From contig NZ_CP061035.1 in assembly GCF_016743815.1 (NCBI RefSeq), positions 1,490,501 to 1,554,500 on the forward strand: a stretch of DNA of 64,000 bases, read 5' to 3'. This DNA comes from Sphingomonas aliaeris. GTDB lineage: Bacteria > Pseudomonadota > Alphaproteobacteria > Sphingomonadales > Sphingomonadaceae. Made by a program: the position numbers and the translations under genes. The notes beneath the pieces are model-generated. The model worked only from the letters and a program-made list of their open reading frames with translations. It did no database searches and had not been told where the DNA came from. Below, one piece after another: positions 30,166 through 39,960 of this stretch (positions are counted from its first letter, which is position 1; every line of letters starts with the position of its first letter).

Positions 30166-31213
30166 TTACCCGTCCACCCCAACCGCATCCGCCACCGACG
30201 CGAACCCGTCGCGTTCCAGCAAGGCGGCCAGCCCGGTGACGATCCGGTGCGGCAAACCCGGCCCCGCGAACACCAGCGCCGAATAGAGCTGGACGAGGCT
30301 CGCCCCGGCGCGAAGGCGGGCATAGGCTTCCCCGGCGCTGTCGATCCCTCCGACGGAAATCAGCGGGATCGCGCCGCCGGTCGCCTTGCGGAAATCGGCC
30401 AGACGCGCGCGTGCCAGCTTGGCGAGCGGGGCGCCGGACAGGCCACCCGTCTCCTTGGCATTGTCCGATTTCAGCGCCGGCCGCGACAACGTGGTGTTGC
30501 TGACGATCAGCGCGTCGATGCCGTGATCGATCGCGGCGCGGGCGATGCCGTCGATCTCGTGCGCGTTCAGATCGGGCGCGACCTTCAGGAACAGCGGCCG
30601 TCGGACGGGCACGTGTCGCGCGGCATCGGCGGCCGCGAGCAATTCGGCCAGCGCCGCGCCGTGTTGCAGATCGCGCAGGCCCGGCGTGTTGGGCGAGGAG
30701 ATGTTGATCGTGATGTAATCCGCGACCTGCGCCGCCGTTTCCACGCCGATGCGATAGTCGAGGATCCGGTCGGCCGCATCCTTGTTGGCGCCCACATTGA
30801 CCCCCAGAATGCCGTTCCGCCTCGCAGCTTGCGCGCGCGGCATCGCCGCCTGGATGCCGCCATTGTTGAAGCCCAGCCGGTTGATGATCGCGCGATCCTG
30901 AACCAGCCGGAATATCCGCGGCTTCGGGTTGCCCGGCTGGGGCAGGGGGAGTCAGCGTCCCGATCTCGACGCTGCCGAAGCCGAGCCCGAAAAATCCGTC
31001 GATCGCATGTCCGTCCTTGTCGACGCCCGCTGCCAGCCCGACCGGATTGGCGAAATCCAGCCCCGCCACCGTGGATCGCAGGCGGGCATCGTCCACCACG
31101 CGCGCGAACGGCGTGCCGCTGCTTCCCCAGGTCGACAACATGCGAATCGTCAGCCCGTGCGCACGTTCGGCGTCGAGGGCGAAAAGAACGGGGCGGGCGA
31201 GCGGGAAAAGCAT
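30166..31213 (-). pseudogene. pyrD: Dihydroorotate dehydrogenase (quinone), frameshifted
   Basis: PyrD oxidises dihydroorotate to orotate at the inner membrane. Residues from ATG 31213 (LARPVLFALDAERAHGLTIRML, VGLAAGVDKDGHAIDGFFGLGFGSVEIGT) are in one frame. The rest (ILGVNVGANKDAADRI, ITINISSPNTPGLRD, FLKVAPDL, IVSNTTLSRP, ISVGGIDSAGEAY) is in another. The shift is at the G5 run 30945-30949: one base too many; with four the reading is TPLPQPGNPKPR. The gene is normally essential for pyrimidine synthesis, so an assembly error is likely unless a second copy exists. Confidence 0.88.
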
Positions 31214-31459
31214 GGCGAGGCAATGGCACCGCGACGCGATCCGGTCAAAGCGGGTCTGATCGAAGCCATACCGGGTGGAATGGCGCTTTCGTACAATACA
31301 AAAGGCCGAATCGGTGCTTTATACGCGCTGCGACCCAAAGAATCCTTTCGCAACAGGGGGTTCTTTACCTTTGGCCCGGCCGGTTTACCGTCCGGGCCAC
31401 TTTTCTTTCCGGGACCCTGCGGATACCGCTCGAGTCGAAAGAACAGCGGGGGCGCGATC

Positions 31460-32311
31460 TTGGCAGAGATACAGTTGGATTACGTACTGCCGGCCGCGGA
31501 TCTGTCCGATTACGTAACCCTGTTCTACAGCTTTTCGGCGGACGTGCCGTTATTCGAGGATGCCGAGCGGCCGTATAACGCGCAATTGCGGTTCCGGCTG
31601 TCCGATGGCGCGACTCGCTACGAATTCTTCGACGGTTCGGTGCATTGTCCGGCACCCGCGCATGTGATCGGACCGACCAGCGGACCGGTCCGATCCAGCG
31701 TCGTCGGACCGGCACGGGTGTTCGGCATGGGCCTGACCGCGGCGGGCTGGACCGCGATGATCGGCAGCGAGGCGTCGTCGGCGCTGAACCGCGTGATCGA
31801 TGCCAACACGATCTTCGGCGCGGCGCGATTGCGGGCGGCGACGAAGGCGCTGAAACGGACGACCGATCTGGCGGAAAGCGTGGCGATCGGCGAGGCGCTG
31901 GTGCGGGATTTGGTGCGCAACGGGCATCCGGGCGTGTCCGATCTCATCCGCCAGATCGAGGATTGGCTGGCCGGATCGCCATCGCCGGATATCGAGGATC
32001 TGATCGCCGCGACGGGCCTGTCGCGCCGACAGGTCGAGCGGCGCTGCAAGGCGGCGTATGGCGCCCCGCCGAAGCTGCTGGCGCGAAAGTACCGGGCCTT
32101 GCGCGCGGCGTCCGTCCTGACGCTGGACGGGATCGCGATCGACGACGTCATCGCGCGTGGATCTCTACGACCAGTCGCACCTGATCCGCGAGGTGAAGCA
32201 GTTCACCGGGCTGACACCGCGGCAATTGCGCGCGCAACCGACGATCCTGCGACATCTGACGATAACGCAACGTGCCGCGCTGGGCGGACAGGGCCACCCG
32301 CCGACGCATGA
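31460..32311 (+). CDS. AraC family regulator, C-terminus altered by a frameshift
   Basis: This protein of about 283 aa has an N-terminal sensor-like domain (LDYVLPAADLSDYVTLFYSF...) of the DUF6597 type and a C-terminal AraC helix-turn-helix domain (IEDLIAATGLSRRQVERRCKAAYGAPPKLLARKYR). The second half of the HTH domain is out of frame after DDVIARG. Removing one base near 32163 (GGATCTCTAC) restores GFYDQSHLIREVKQFTGLTPRQLR and ends at 32318. The start is uncertain; TTG 31460 begins the family-like sequence. As sequenced, DNA binding would be impaired. Confidence 0.75.
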   Translation: MAEIQLDYVLPAADLSDYVTLFYSFSADVPLFEDAERPYNAQLRFRLSDGATRYEFFDGSVHCPAPAHVIGPTSGPVRSSVVGPARVFGMGLTAAGWTAMIGSEASSALNRVIDANTIFGAARLRAATKALKRTTDLAESVAIGEALVRDLVRNGHPGVSDLIRQIEDWLAGSPSPDIEDLIAATGLSRRQVERRCKAAYGAPPKLLARKYRALRAASVLTLDGIAIDDVIARGSLRPVAPDPRGEAVHRADTAAIARATDDPATSDDNATCRAGRTGPPADA

Positions 32312-32385
32312 TGCCTGATCGTCATCGCGCGGCTTGACCGCGAGGGCCGGTGCCCCCACATGCAATCGGACGGAATTGATCCGAT

Positions 32386-32402
32386 TTGAGAGTCACTCGC
32401 AA
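32386..32402 (+). promoter_or_regulatory. Fur-type operator at the head of the suf operon
   Basis: TTGAGAGTCACTCGCAA is a dyad with 8-nt arms, one mismatch and a central C. It resembles alphaproteobacterial Fur/iron boxes such as TTGAGAATCATTCGCAA. It ends 2 bp before the ATG of the suf regulator, so bound repressor would cover the transcription or translation start. Iron control of suf by the Fur encoded at 18,154-18,576 is inferred. Confidence 0.5.
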
Positions 32403-32404
32403 CA

Positions 32405-32872
32405 ATGCGCTTATCCAGTCTTGCCGACTATGCCGTGGTGATGATGTCCGCCGCCGCGCGCCATTGCGGCGGCTCGGCGCGGCTGAACGCGACGACGCTG
32501 GCGGGCGAGACGGGCGTTCCGCTGCCGACCGTGCAGAAGCTGGTCAGCCGCCTCTCGTCCGCGGGCCTGATCGAGAGCACGCGCGGCACCGGCGGCGGTT
32601 TCCGTTTGTCGCGCCCGGCGGCGGCGATCTCGCTCGCCGATATTATCGAGGCGGTCGAAGGGCCGATCGCGCTCACATCGTGCGTCGAAAGCGGGCGGAA
32701 CGACTGCGTACACGAGGTAAAGTGCCAGGTCCGGCCGCACTGGAACGCCGTGAACGAAGCGATGCGCGGCGCACTGGCCGGGGTGTCCTTGGCGCGCCTG
32801 TCCTCGCCGCCGAAAATTGAAATGGCGCCTGGCGCCAGCGAAATGGCGCATGCCGCCGGGGTGATGAACTGA
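32405..32872 (+). CDS. SUF system Fe-S assembly regulator, Rrf2 family
   Basis: This 155-aa Rrf2/IscR-like repressor has a winged helix at residues 1-65 ([48 protein letters not shown]). Three Cys in [15 protein letters not shown] (about residues 98-112) probably hold an Fe-S cluster; the first spacing is seven residues, not IscR's five. It heads the suf operon and its TGA overlaps the sufB ATG by one base. No Shine-Dalgarno is seen before ATG 32405, so a leaderless message is possible. Confidence 0.93.
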   Translation: MRLSSLADYAVVMMSAAARHCGGSARLNATTLAGETGVPLPTVQKLVSRLSSAGLIESTRGTGGGFRLSRPAAAISLADIIEAVEGPIALTSCVESGRNDCVHEVKCQVRPHWNAVNEAMRGALAGVSLARLSSPPKIEMAPGASEMAHAAGVMN

Positions 32873-34335
32873 TGGCCACGAAGAATGCCGAGGCGCATGC
32901 CGCCGCGAACAAGACGTACGAATGGGGTTTCCATTCGGACATCGAACAGGAATTCGCGCCCAAGGGATTGAGCGAGGATACCGTCCGTTTCATCTCGGCC
33001 AAGAAGGGCGAGCCGGAATGGATGCTGGACTGGCGGCTGAAGGCATATCGCCTGTGGTTGACGCTGGAGGCGCCGAACTGGGCGAAGCTGCAACTCGACC
33101 CGATCGATTATCAGGACGCCTATTATTACGCCGAGCCGAAGGTGAAGCCGAAACTCGGCTCGCTGGACGAGGTCGATCCCGAGATCCTGCGCGTCTACGA
33201 AAAACTAGGCATCCCGATCGAGGAGCAGAAGATGCTCGCCGGGGTCGAGGGCGCGCGCCGCGTCGCGGTGGACGCGGTGTTCGACAGCGTCTCCGTCGCG
33301 ACAACGTTCCGCAAGGAACTGGAGGCGGCCGGCGTCATCTTCCGGTCGATCAGCGAGGCGATCAAGGAATATCCCGATCTGGTTCGCAAATGGCTCGGCA
33401 AGGTCGTGCCCGCGCATGACAATTATTTCGCTGCCTTGAACTGCGCGGTCTTCAGCGACGGCACGTTTGTCTACATTCCCGAAGGCGTGCGCTGCCCGAT
33501 GGAGCTCAGCACCTATTTCCGCATCAATGCGGAGAATACCGGACAGTTCGAACGGACGTTGATCGTCGCGGACAAGGGGTCGTACGTCTCCTATCTCGAA
33601 GGCTGCACCGCGCCGATGCGCGACGAGAACCAGTTGCACGCCGCCGTGGTCGAACTGGTCGCGCTGGACGATGCCGAGATCAAATATTCGACCGTGCAGA
33701 ATTGGTATCCGGGCGACGAGAACGGCAAGGGCGGGATCTACAATTTCGTCACCAAGCGCGCGCTCTGCTCCGGCAAGAACAGCAAGGTCAGCTGGACCCA
33801 AGTCGAGACCGGCAGCGCGATAACGTGGAAATACCCGTCCTGCGTTCTTTCGGGCGAAAACAGCGTCGGCGAGTTCTACTCGGTCGCCGTCACGAACAAT
33901 CGCCAGCAGGCGGATACCGGCACGAAGATGATCCACCTCGGCAAGGGATCGCGTTCGACGATCGTGTCGAAGGGGATTTCGGCCGGCCGCTCGGACAACA
34001 CCTATCGCGGCCTCGTCCGCGTCGCGCCGACCGCGGAGGGCGTGCGCAACTTCACGCAGTGCGACAGCCTGCTGCTCGGCGACCAGTGCGGCGCACACAC
34101 CGTGCCGTATATCGAGGTGCGCAACCCGTCCGCGCAGATCGAGCATGAAGCGACCACGTCCAAGATCAGCGACGACCAGATGTTCTACGCTATGCAGCGC
34201 GGGCTGGATTCGGAGAGCGCAGTGGCGCTGATCGTGAATGGGTTTGCGCGCGAGGTTTTGCAGCAATTGCCGATGGAATTCGCGGTGGAAGCGCAGAAGC
34301 TGCTGGGAATCTCGCTTGAGGGGAGCGTGGGGTGA
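32872..34335 (+). CDS. sufB: Fe-S cluster assembly scaffold SufB
   Basis: SufB is the scaffold subunit of the SufBCD complex. This 487-aa protein shows the expected [82 protein letters not shown] and [18 protein letters not shown] motifs, including the conserved C-terminal Cys. Its TGA overlaps a GTG start of the inserted DUF559 frame (GTGA at 34332-34335) rather than leading straight to sufC. Confidence 0.97.
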   Translation: MATKNAEAHAAANKTYEWGFHSDIEQEFAPKGLSEDTVRFISAKKGEPEWMLDWRLKAYRLWLTLEAPNWAKLQLDPIDYQDAYYYAEPKVKPKLGSLDEVDPEILRVYEKLGIPIEEQKMLAGVEGARRVAVDAVFDSVSVATTFRKELEAAGVIFRSISEAIKEYPDLVRKWLGKVVPAHDNYFAALNCAVFSDGTFVYIPEGVRCPMELSTYFRINAENTGQFERTLIVADKGSYVSYLEGCTAPMRDENQLHAAVVELVALDDAEIKYSTVQNWYPGDENGKGGIYNFVTKRALCSGKNSKVSWTQVETGSAITWKYPSCVLSGENSVGEFYSVAVTNNRQQADTGTKMIHLGKGSRSTIVSKGISAGRSDNTYRGLVRVAPTAEGVRNFTQCDSLLLGDQCGAHTVPYIEVRNPSAQIEHEATTSKISDDQMFYAMQRGLDSESAVALIVNGFAREVLQQLPMEFAVEAQKLLGISLEGSVG

Positions 34336-34810
34336 ATCTGACGCCGCAAGATACCGACCGGCGCACTGACTCCCCTCCCCTTCAGGGGAGGGGCCGGGGG
34401 TGGGGACTCTCCGCAGAGTATTTGGCGCTGTTGCACCAGCGGGCCGCCGAAATGCGTCGTGTTCCTACTGAGCCGGAGAAACGCCTCTGGCGCGTTTTGT
34501 CCAACCGTCAGTTGCAAGGCCATAAGTTTCGCCGTCAGGCCGTGATCGACCGTTTCATCGCCGATTTCCTCTGCCCGGAAAAAGCACTGATAATCGAGGT
34601 GGACGGCGATACGCATGATGATGCCAAGGACCGGCTGCGGGACGATGTGCTGGCGGGGCAGGGGTATCGCGTATTGCGGGTGACCAATCAGGACGTGGTG
34701 CGAAATTTGGACGGGGTCGCCGCTGCTATTGTCGCGGCGCTGAACGCGGCACCGGCCCGCTGGGCGAGGCCCCACCCCAACCCCTCCCCTGAAGGGGAGG
34801 GGCTAGAAGG

Positions 34811-34814
<4 letters not shown>
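34332..34814 (+). CDS. DUF559 domain protein inserted between sufB and sufC
   Basis: This 160-aa frame starts at GTG 34332 inside the sufB stop and ends with a TGA inside the sufC start (ATGA at 34811-34814). Residues 1-26 and the last 14 ([14 protein letters not shown]) are translated terminal repeats. The core ([63 protein letters not shown]) is DUF559, a Vsr-like nuclease fold, with Asp, Glu and His candidates kept. The true start could be an internal TTG or ATG 34452. It is not a known SUF component. Confidence 0.8.
34370..34804 (+). mobile_element. DUF559-bearing palindromic element (copy B) in the suf operon
   Basis: Inverted hairpin ends (34372-34405 and 34770-34804) share the CCCCTCCCC-TTCA-GGGGAGGGG core with copy A. 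The left linker reads CCGGGGGTGGGG where the right reads TTGGGGTGGGG. The 435-bp unit fills the sufB-sufC junction. There is no clear target duplication. Confidence 0.7.
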
Positions 34815-35560
<746 letters not shown>

Positions 35561-35570
35561 GCGCCGTGCA

Positions 35571-35702
35571 GATCCTCCCCGGAACGGGGAGGGGGACCGC
35601 GAAGCGGTGGAGGGGTTCTCCACAAGCGTTTCGCCCGCGGCGCTCCCCTCCACCATTCGCCGGAAGGGGCGAATGGTCCCCCTCCCCGTGCCGGGGAGGA
35701 TC
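35571..35702. repeat. Palindromic element, GATCCTCCCCGG family, in the sufC-sufD gap
   Basis: This 132-bp unit has inverted ends GATCCTCCCCGG...CGGGGAGG and GGGGAGGATC, plus inner arms (CCTCCACCATTCGCC). It is the same family as 17146-17280. It ends 4 bp before the sufD ATG, so its final GGGGAGGA serves as the sufD Shine-Dalgarno sequence. Confidence 0.8.
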
Positions 35703-35706
35703 GCCG

Positions 35707-36453
35707 ATGACCGCGCTTCCGACCCGTCGTGACGAATCCTGGCGCTATAGCGATCTGGAGGCTGTCGCCTCGGTCTGGCCCGTTCCCGCCGCCGAACTGG
35801 TCGAGGTGCCGGCCGGCAAACACGTCTCGCGCGTAATCGTGCAGGACGCCGCCCTCGATGCCGTCGCGATCCGCGATTACCGCGTCGTGCTGCACAAGGG
35901 CGCGACCGCGACGTTCCATGTGCTGAACACCGGCGGCAAGCTGGGGCGCGTGACGATCGACGTGACCTGCCATGAGGGATCGCATTTCGAACTCGGCGGC
36001 GCGATGCTCGGTGGTGGTGAACAGACGCTGGAGATCGTCACCACGCTCAACCATATCGAGCCGAATGCGACGAGCAATCAGGTCGTCCGCTCGGTGCTGG
36101 GCGGGCGCGCGACCGGATCGTATCTCGGGAAGGTCGCGGTGTCGCGCGCCGCGCAGAAAACCGATGCCTCGCAAAGCGTCAAGGCGATGCTGCTGACGCG
36201 CACGGCAACCGCCAACGCCAAGCCCGAACTCGAAATCTTCGCCGACGACGTGAAGTGCGCGCATGGTGCAACGGTCGGTGAAATGGACGCGATGGCGTTG
36301 TTCTACCTCGCCTCACGCGGCATCGCGCCGGCTGAGGCCAAGGTGTTGTTGTTGCAGGCATTCGTCGCGGGCGCGTTCGCGGAGATCGCGGACGAGGGCG
36401 AACGCGCGACGGTAGAGGCCGCTGCGCTTGCGGCGCTGGAGCGGATGTTGTGA
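35707..36453 (+). CDS. sufD: Fe-S cluster assembly protein SufD
   Basis: SufD pairs with SufB and SufC in cluster assembly. The protein is 248 aa from ATG 35707 ([20 protein letters not shown]), short for SufD but usual in sphingomonads. The core has [41 protein letters not shown], the C-terminal [31 protein letters not shown]-type motif and a helical end. The frame is open back to ATG 35557, which overlaps the sufC stop; starting there would add 50 repeat-encoded residues. GGAGGA six bases before 35707 favours the shorter form. Confidence 0.93.
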   Translation: [248 protein letters not shown]

Positions 36454-36466
36454 CCGAGCATGGTCT

Positions 36467-36592
36467 TCTCCCCTCCCTGCAAGGGAGGGGCCGGGGTGGG
36501 TCGCGTCGTGCGATACCGATAGGGCAAGCCCGACCCAGCCGTATCGCCAGGCTTCCACCCACCCCCAACCCCTCCCTTGCAGGGAGGGGAGT
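36467..36592. mobile_element. Empty MITE-like palindromic element in the sufD-sufS gap
   Basis: Inverted ends (36468 to about 36500 and about 36558-36591) have a CTCCCCTCCC-TGCA-type hairpin and a GGGGTGGG linker. They enclose about 60 bp with its own dyad (GCGATAC at 36510-36516, GTATCGC at 36541-36547). The loop differs from the TTCA copies, so it is a variant of the same family. Its last GGGAGGGGAG lies next to the sufS start. Confidence 0.7.
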
Positions 36593-36603
36593 CAGTGAGC
36601 GTG

Positions 36604-37808
36604 ATGCAGGATACCCGCCCCCTCGACGTCGTCGCGGACTTCCCGGCGATCCCGGAGGGCTGGGCCTATCTCGACACCGCGGCCACGTCGCAAAAGCCGC
36701 AGCCGGTGATCGACGCGATCACGCGCGGCTACGACACGACCTATGCCACCGTGCATCGCGGCGTGTATCAGCGCTCTGCCGACATGACCCTGGCCTATGA
36801 GGCGGCGCGCCGTCGGGTCGCTAGCTTCATCGGCGCGACGACGCCCGACGAGATCGTCTTCGTGCGCGGCGCGACCGAGGGGATCAATCTGGTCGCAGAG
36901 TGCTGGGCCGGCACGCAGTTGAAGGCGGGCGACCGCATCCTGTTGTCGATGCTGGAACATCACAGCAATATCGTGCCGTGGCAGATGGTGGCGGAACGCG
37001 TCGGCGCCGCGATCGACGTAATCCCGCTGACTGCCGATCACCGTATCGATCTGGACGCGATGCGCGCGATGATCACGCCTGCGCATAAGCTGGTCGCACT
37101 GGCGCACGTTTCCAACGTGCTGGGATCGGTGCTGGATGCGGCGAAGGCGACCGAGATCGCGCATTCGGTCGGCGCGAAGATTCTGATCGACGGATGCCAG
37201 GCCGTGCCGCGCATGCGTGTCGATGTCGCCGCGATCGGTTGCGACTTTTACGTCTTTTCGGGCCACAAGCTTTACGGTCCGACCGGGATCGGCGTGTTGT
37301 GGGGCCGGGCCGACCTGCTCGACGCGATGCCGCCCTATCAGGGGGGCGGCGCGATGATCGACCGCGTCACGTTCGCGAAGACGACTTATGCGCCGCCGCC
37401 GGGCCGGTTCGAGGCGGGGACGCCGCATATCGTTGGGGTGCTCGGGCTGCACGCCGCGATCGATTATGTCGAGGGTATCGGGCTGGACGCGATCCATGCG
37501 CACGAGACCGCATTGGTCGCGAAGACGCGCGATGCGCTGGCGCAGATCAATTCGGTGCGCCTGTTCGGGCCGGAAGATGCGGCCGGGATCGTCAGTTTTT
37601 CGATCCAGGGGTGCATCCGCACGACGTCGGCACCATCTTGGACGAGGCACGGGTCGCCATCCGCGCCGGCCATCATTGCGCGCAGCCACTGATGGAGATG
37701 CTCGGCGTGGATGCGACCGCGCGGGCGAGTTTTGGCGTATATAACGGGGCGGCGGACGTCGATGCGCTCGTCTCAGGCATTCAGCGGGTAACGAGGATCT
37801 TCGGATGA
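36604..37808 (+). pseudogene. sufS: Cysteine desulfurase SufS, frameshifted near the C-terminus
   Basis: SufS is the PLP enzyme that takes sulfur from cysteine for cluster building. The N-terminal 340 residues are normal (DTAATSQKPQPVIDAI, HRGVYQRSADMTLAYE, MLEHHSNIVPWQM, FYVFSGHKLYGPTGIGVLWG with the PLP Lys). At 37608-37611 the run CAGGGGTGC lacks one G; restoring it gives IQGVHPHDVGTILDE and then RAGHHCAQPLMEMLG with the catalytic Cys, ending at 37808. As sequenced the product ends at 37692 without that Cys. GTG 36595 or 36601 are alternative starts. Confidence 0.9.
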
Positions 37809-38269
37809 ACGAAGAACACAGGTTCGTAGTCGAGGAAGTGACGTCGGTCGAGGCGCCACCCAAGGCGCGCGTCGATACGACACCAGCGCCGGCAGAGCGT
37901 AAGCGCGACTATCTCGAAGGGTTCCTCGCGCAGAAGCCCGTCGGCGATGCGCCGGGCGAGCCGGGCGGCGCTCTGTACGAGGCGGTGGTCGAGGCGCTGA
38001 AGGAAATCTACGATCCCGAAATTCCGGTCAACATCTACGATCTCGGCCTGATCTACGGCGTCGATGTCACGACCGAAGGCCATGCCGTCGTCACGATGAC
38101 GCTGACGACGCCGAACTGCCCGGTCGCGGAATCCATGCCGATGGAGGTCGAACTGCGCGTCGGCGCGGTTCCCGGCGTCGGATCGTCCGAGGTCAACCTT
38201 GTCTGGGATCCGGCATGGGATCCGCAGAAGATGAGCGACGAGGCGAAGCTCGAATTGGGGATGCTGTAA
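37805..38269 (+). CDS. sufT: SUF system protein SufT (MIP18/DUF59 family)
   Basis: This 154-aa protein has a disordered charged N-terminus (about residues 1-50) and a DUF59/MIP18 domain: EALKEIYDPEIPVNIYDLGLIYGVDV, MTLTTPNCPVAESMP with the conserved Cys, and VNLVWDPAWDPQKMSDEAKLELGML. SufT-type proteins help maturation of Fe-S proteins. Its ATG overlaps the (restored) sufS stop in ATGA, and its TAA shares one base with the sufA ATG. Confidence 0.93.
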   Translation: MNEEHRFVVEEVTSVEAPPKARVDTTPAPAERKRDYLEGFLAQKPVGDAPGEPGGALYEAVVEALKEIYDPEIPVNIYDLGLIYGVDVTTEGHAVVTMTLTTPNCPVAESMPMEVELRVGAVPGVGSSEVNLVWDPAWDPQKMSDEAKLELGML

Positions 38270-38622
38270 TGGCGACGATCGCACGACCACGCCCCGCCGC
38301 GCTGATCCTGACGGCATCGGCCGAAGCGCGCATCGCCGAGTTGATGGGCAAGGCGCCCGCCGAGGCGATCGGCGTGAAGCTGTCCACCCCGCGTCGCGGC
38401 TGTTCTGGCCTGGCCTATTCGGTCGACTACGTCACTGAAGCCAAGCCGTTCGACGAGCGGATCGACACCGCGGGCGGGACGCTGTTCGTGGACGGCGGAT
38501 CGATCCTGTACCTGATCGGCAGCACGATGGATTGGGTCGAGGACGATTTCGCCGCCGGGTTCGTCTTCGCCAATCCGAACGCCAAGGGCGCATGCGGCTG
38601 CGGGGAAAGCTTCACCGTCTGA
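38269..38622 (+). CDS. sufA: A-type Fe-S carrier SufA (HesB/IscA family)
   Basis: This 117-aa carrier passes clusters from SufBCD to target proteins. The three conserved Cys are in RRGCSGLAY (about residue 44) and ACGCGESF (about 110 and 112). ATG 38269 overlaps the sufT stop by one base. It is the last gene of the operon; the next gene is convergent and its stop is 8 bp away. Confidence 0.95.
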   Translation: MATIARPRPAALILTASAEARIAELMGKAPAEAIGVKLSTPRRGCSGLAYSVDYVTEAKPFDERIDTAGGTLFVDGGSILYLIGSTMDWVEDDFAAGFVFANPNAKGACGCGESFTV

Positions 38623-38630
38623 GGCGGACC

Positions 38631-39089
38631 CTATAACGCCAGCTTGAATCCGTAATGGCTCTTCGTCCAGCCGAGCCGTTCGTAGAAGCGGTGCGCATCC
38701 TCCCGCGTGCGCATCGACATCAACTGCACGAACGAACATCCCCGGGCCCGGAAGCGCTCGACCGCCCAGTCGATCATCTGCCCGCCAATGCCGTGCCCGC
38801 GCATATCGCCGGAAACCCGAACCGCTTCGATCAAACCGCGCCACGACCCGCGGAACGCGATGCCGGGAATGTAGGTCAACTGCATCGTACCGACGAGCCG
38901 GCCGTCCAGCTCTGCGACGATGCTTTCCTGATTGGGGTCGGCATGGATCGCCTCGAACGCCGCGATATAGCGCGGATCGAGCGGTAGCCCCGGATCCTCG
39001 CGACCCTTGCTGCTTTCGTCATCGTCCAGCAACGCGACGATCGCTTCCAGATCCTCGCGCATCGCGACCCGGAAGATCGCGCCCGTCAC
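38631..39089 (-). CDS. GNAT family N-acetyltransferase
   Basis: This 152-aa GNAT protein has FRVAMREDLEAIVALLDDD at the start, the acetyl-CoA site AVRVSGDMRGHGIGGQMIDWAVERFRARGC (about residues 88-117) and a C-terminal RFYERLGWTKSHYGFKL. The start is GTG 39089, which overlaps the stop of the SnoaL-like gene (GTGA), so the two are coupled. The acceptor is unknown. Confidence 0.85.
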   Translation of the reverse strand: MTGAIFRVAMREDLEAIVALLDDDESSKGREDPGLPLDPRYIAAFEAIHADPNQESIVAELDGRLVGTMQLTYIPGIAFRGSWRGLIEAVRVSGDMRGHGIGGQMIDWAVERFRARGCSFVQLMSMRTREDAHRFYERLGWTKSHYGFKLAL

Positions 39090-39564
39090 TGGCAGCCCGT
39101 CGTGCGCGACGACCAGGTGAGATTGGCGATCTTCCAGCTGCCATTCTCGCGGACCAGATCGAAGTGATCGACGCCGCAATGGTGCAGCTTCCCGTCGGTC
39201 AGGAAGACGTAGGGTCCCCACACCATCGCAATGTCGCCGTCCACCTCGATCGCCGGGTCGGACATTCGTTCCTCCATGCGCGGCCCGCCCGGCTGGAACC
39301 GGGAGGGCAGGGTGGCGAAGTCGATCCGGCGCACGGTGCGTGTGCCATCCGCCTTTTCGTCCACCGCCGTCGCGCTGCCGCCCTCCCGCAACGTCCGTGC
39401 GATCGCCGCTGGATCTGCCGCCGCGATGCCGGCGAAAAGCGCGTTGACCGGCGCCATGACCGACGCCTCGTCCGTGCCGGGGGCGGCAGGCCGGTGCCCT
39501 TCGGCATGTCCTGGATGGGTGTCGTCTGTGCGAGCAGCAAGGCGGCGAAAGCGGCGGTGAACAT
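39086..39564 (-). pseudogene. Secreted SnoaL/DUF4440-like protein, frameshifted near the N-terminus
   Basis: A signal peptide (MFTAAFAALLLAQ from ATG 39564) is in one frame. A nuclear-transport-factor-2-like domain (VNALFAGIAAADPAAIARTL, MEERMSDPAIEVDGDIAMVWGPYVFLTDGKLHHCGVDHFDLVRENGSWKIANLTWSSR) is in another. One missing base in the G5 run 39479-39483 accounts for the split; with it the junction reads LPPPGTDEASV. The function is unknown. A shorter internal reading from ATG 39457 is possible without the signal peptide. It is coupled to the GNAT gene. Confidence 0.75.
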
Positions 39565-39651
39565 GGCGGCATCCTGCGATGATCTGGAGCCACCGTGGTA
39601 GAGATGCGATGTCACCTTCGCCAGCACCGTAACCGACCGCGAGCCGCGCCC

Positions 39652-39688
39652 AAAAAAAGCGGCCCCCGCCCGTTCGGGAAGGAGCCGC
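39652..39688 (-). terminator. Strong rho-independent terminator with no gene before it
   Basis: Minus-strand arms GCGGCTCC and GGGGCCGC (39659-39688), with an inner CCCG-AA-CGGG hairpin, are followed by seven T (39652-39658). No minus-strand gene ends here: the nearest upstream gene is the plus-strand regulator at 40013. It therefore most likely ends a small RNA, or insulates the SnoaL-like gene. Confidence 0.8.
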
Positions 39689-39689
39689 A

Positions 39690-39960
39690 TAGTTCGGGGG
39701 GACGTGTCTCCGGAAGGTCGTTCCCGGATCGGCCAGGAACGTTTCCGAGAGAAGTCATCCTGTCCGGACCATCCGACACCGACGCGGGAAGCGCCGACGC
39801 ACCGAACGGCCCTGCACACCGGAGCGCGTCGGGGTGACGCGCAACGGCGAACGTGGCCAGGACTTGTCAGGAGAGGGCTCCCGACGACGACCATCGATAC
39901 AGCGGTTCGGTGTCTCGCGTGACGCGTCTATGTGACGAAATGTTGCCGGAAAATTCGTCG
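39690..39960 (-). ncRNA. Candidate small RNA upstream of the 39652 terminator
   Basis: About 270 bp on the minus strand lead to a strong terminator without any convincing open frame. The 3' part has C-rich single-stranded stretches (GTCCCCCCGAAC) and a CTCCTT in the terminator stem-loop that could pair with Shine-Dalgarno sequences. The 5' end is not defined; I see no clean promoter, only GGAAC-type half sites near 39,725 and 39,736. The class is not recognised. The whole 39,565-40,012 gap has no protein gene. Confidence 0.35.

Noticed and set aside
30900..31000. Programmed frameshifting in pyrD
   Set aside because: There is no known precedent in this family, no stimulatory structure, and seven other indels lie in the same window. 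An assembly error is simpler.
30929..31459. Upstream extension of the AraC reading frame
   Set aside because: The extension overlaps pyrD on the other strand and has Arg-rich, non-family sequence. Homology begins near 31460.
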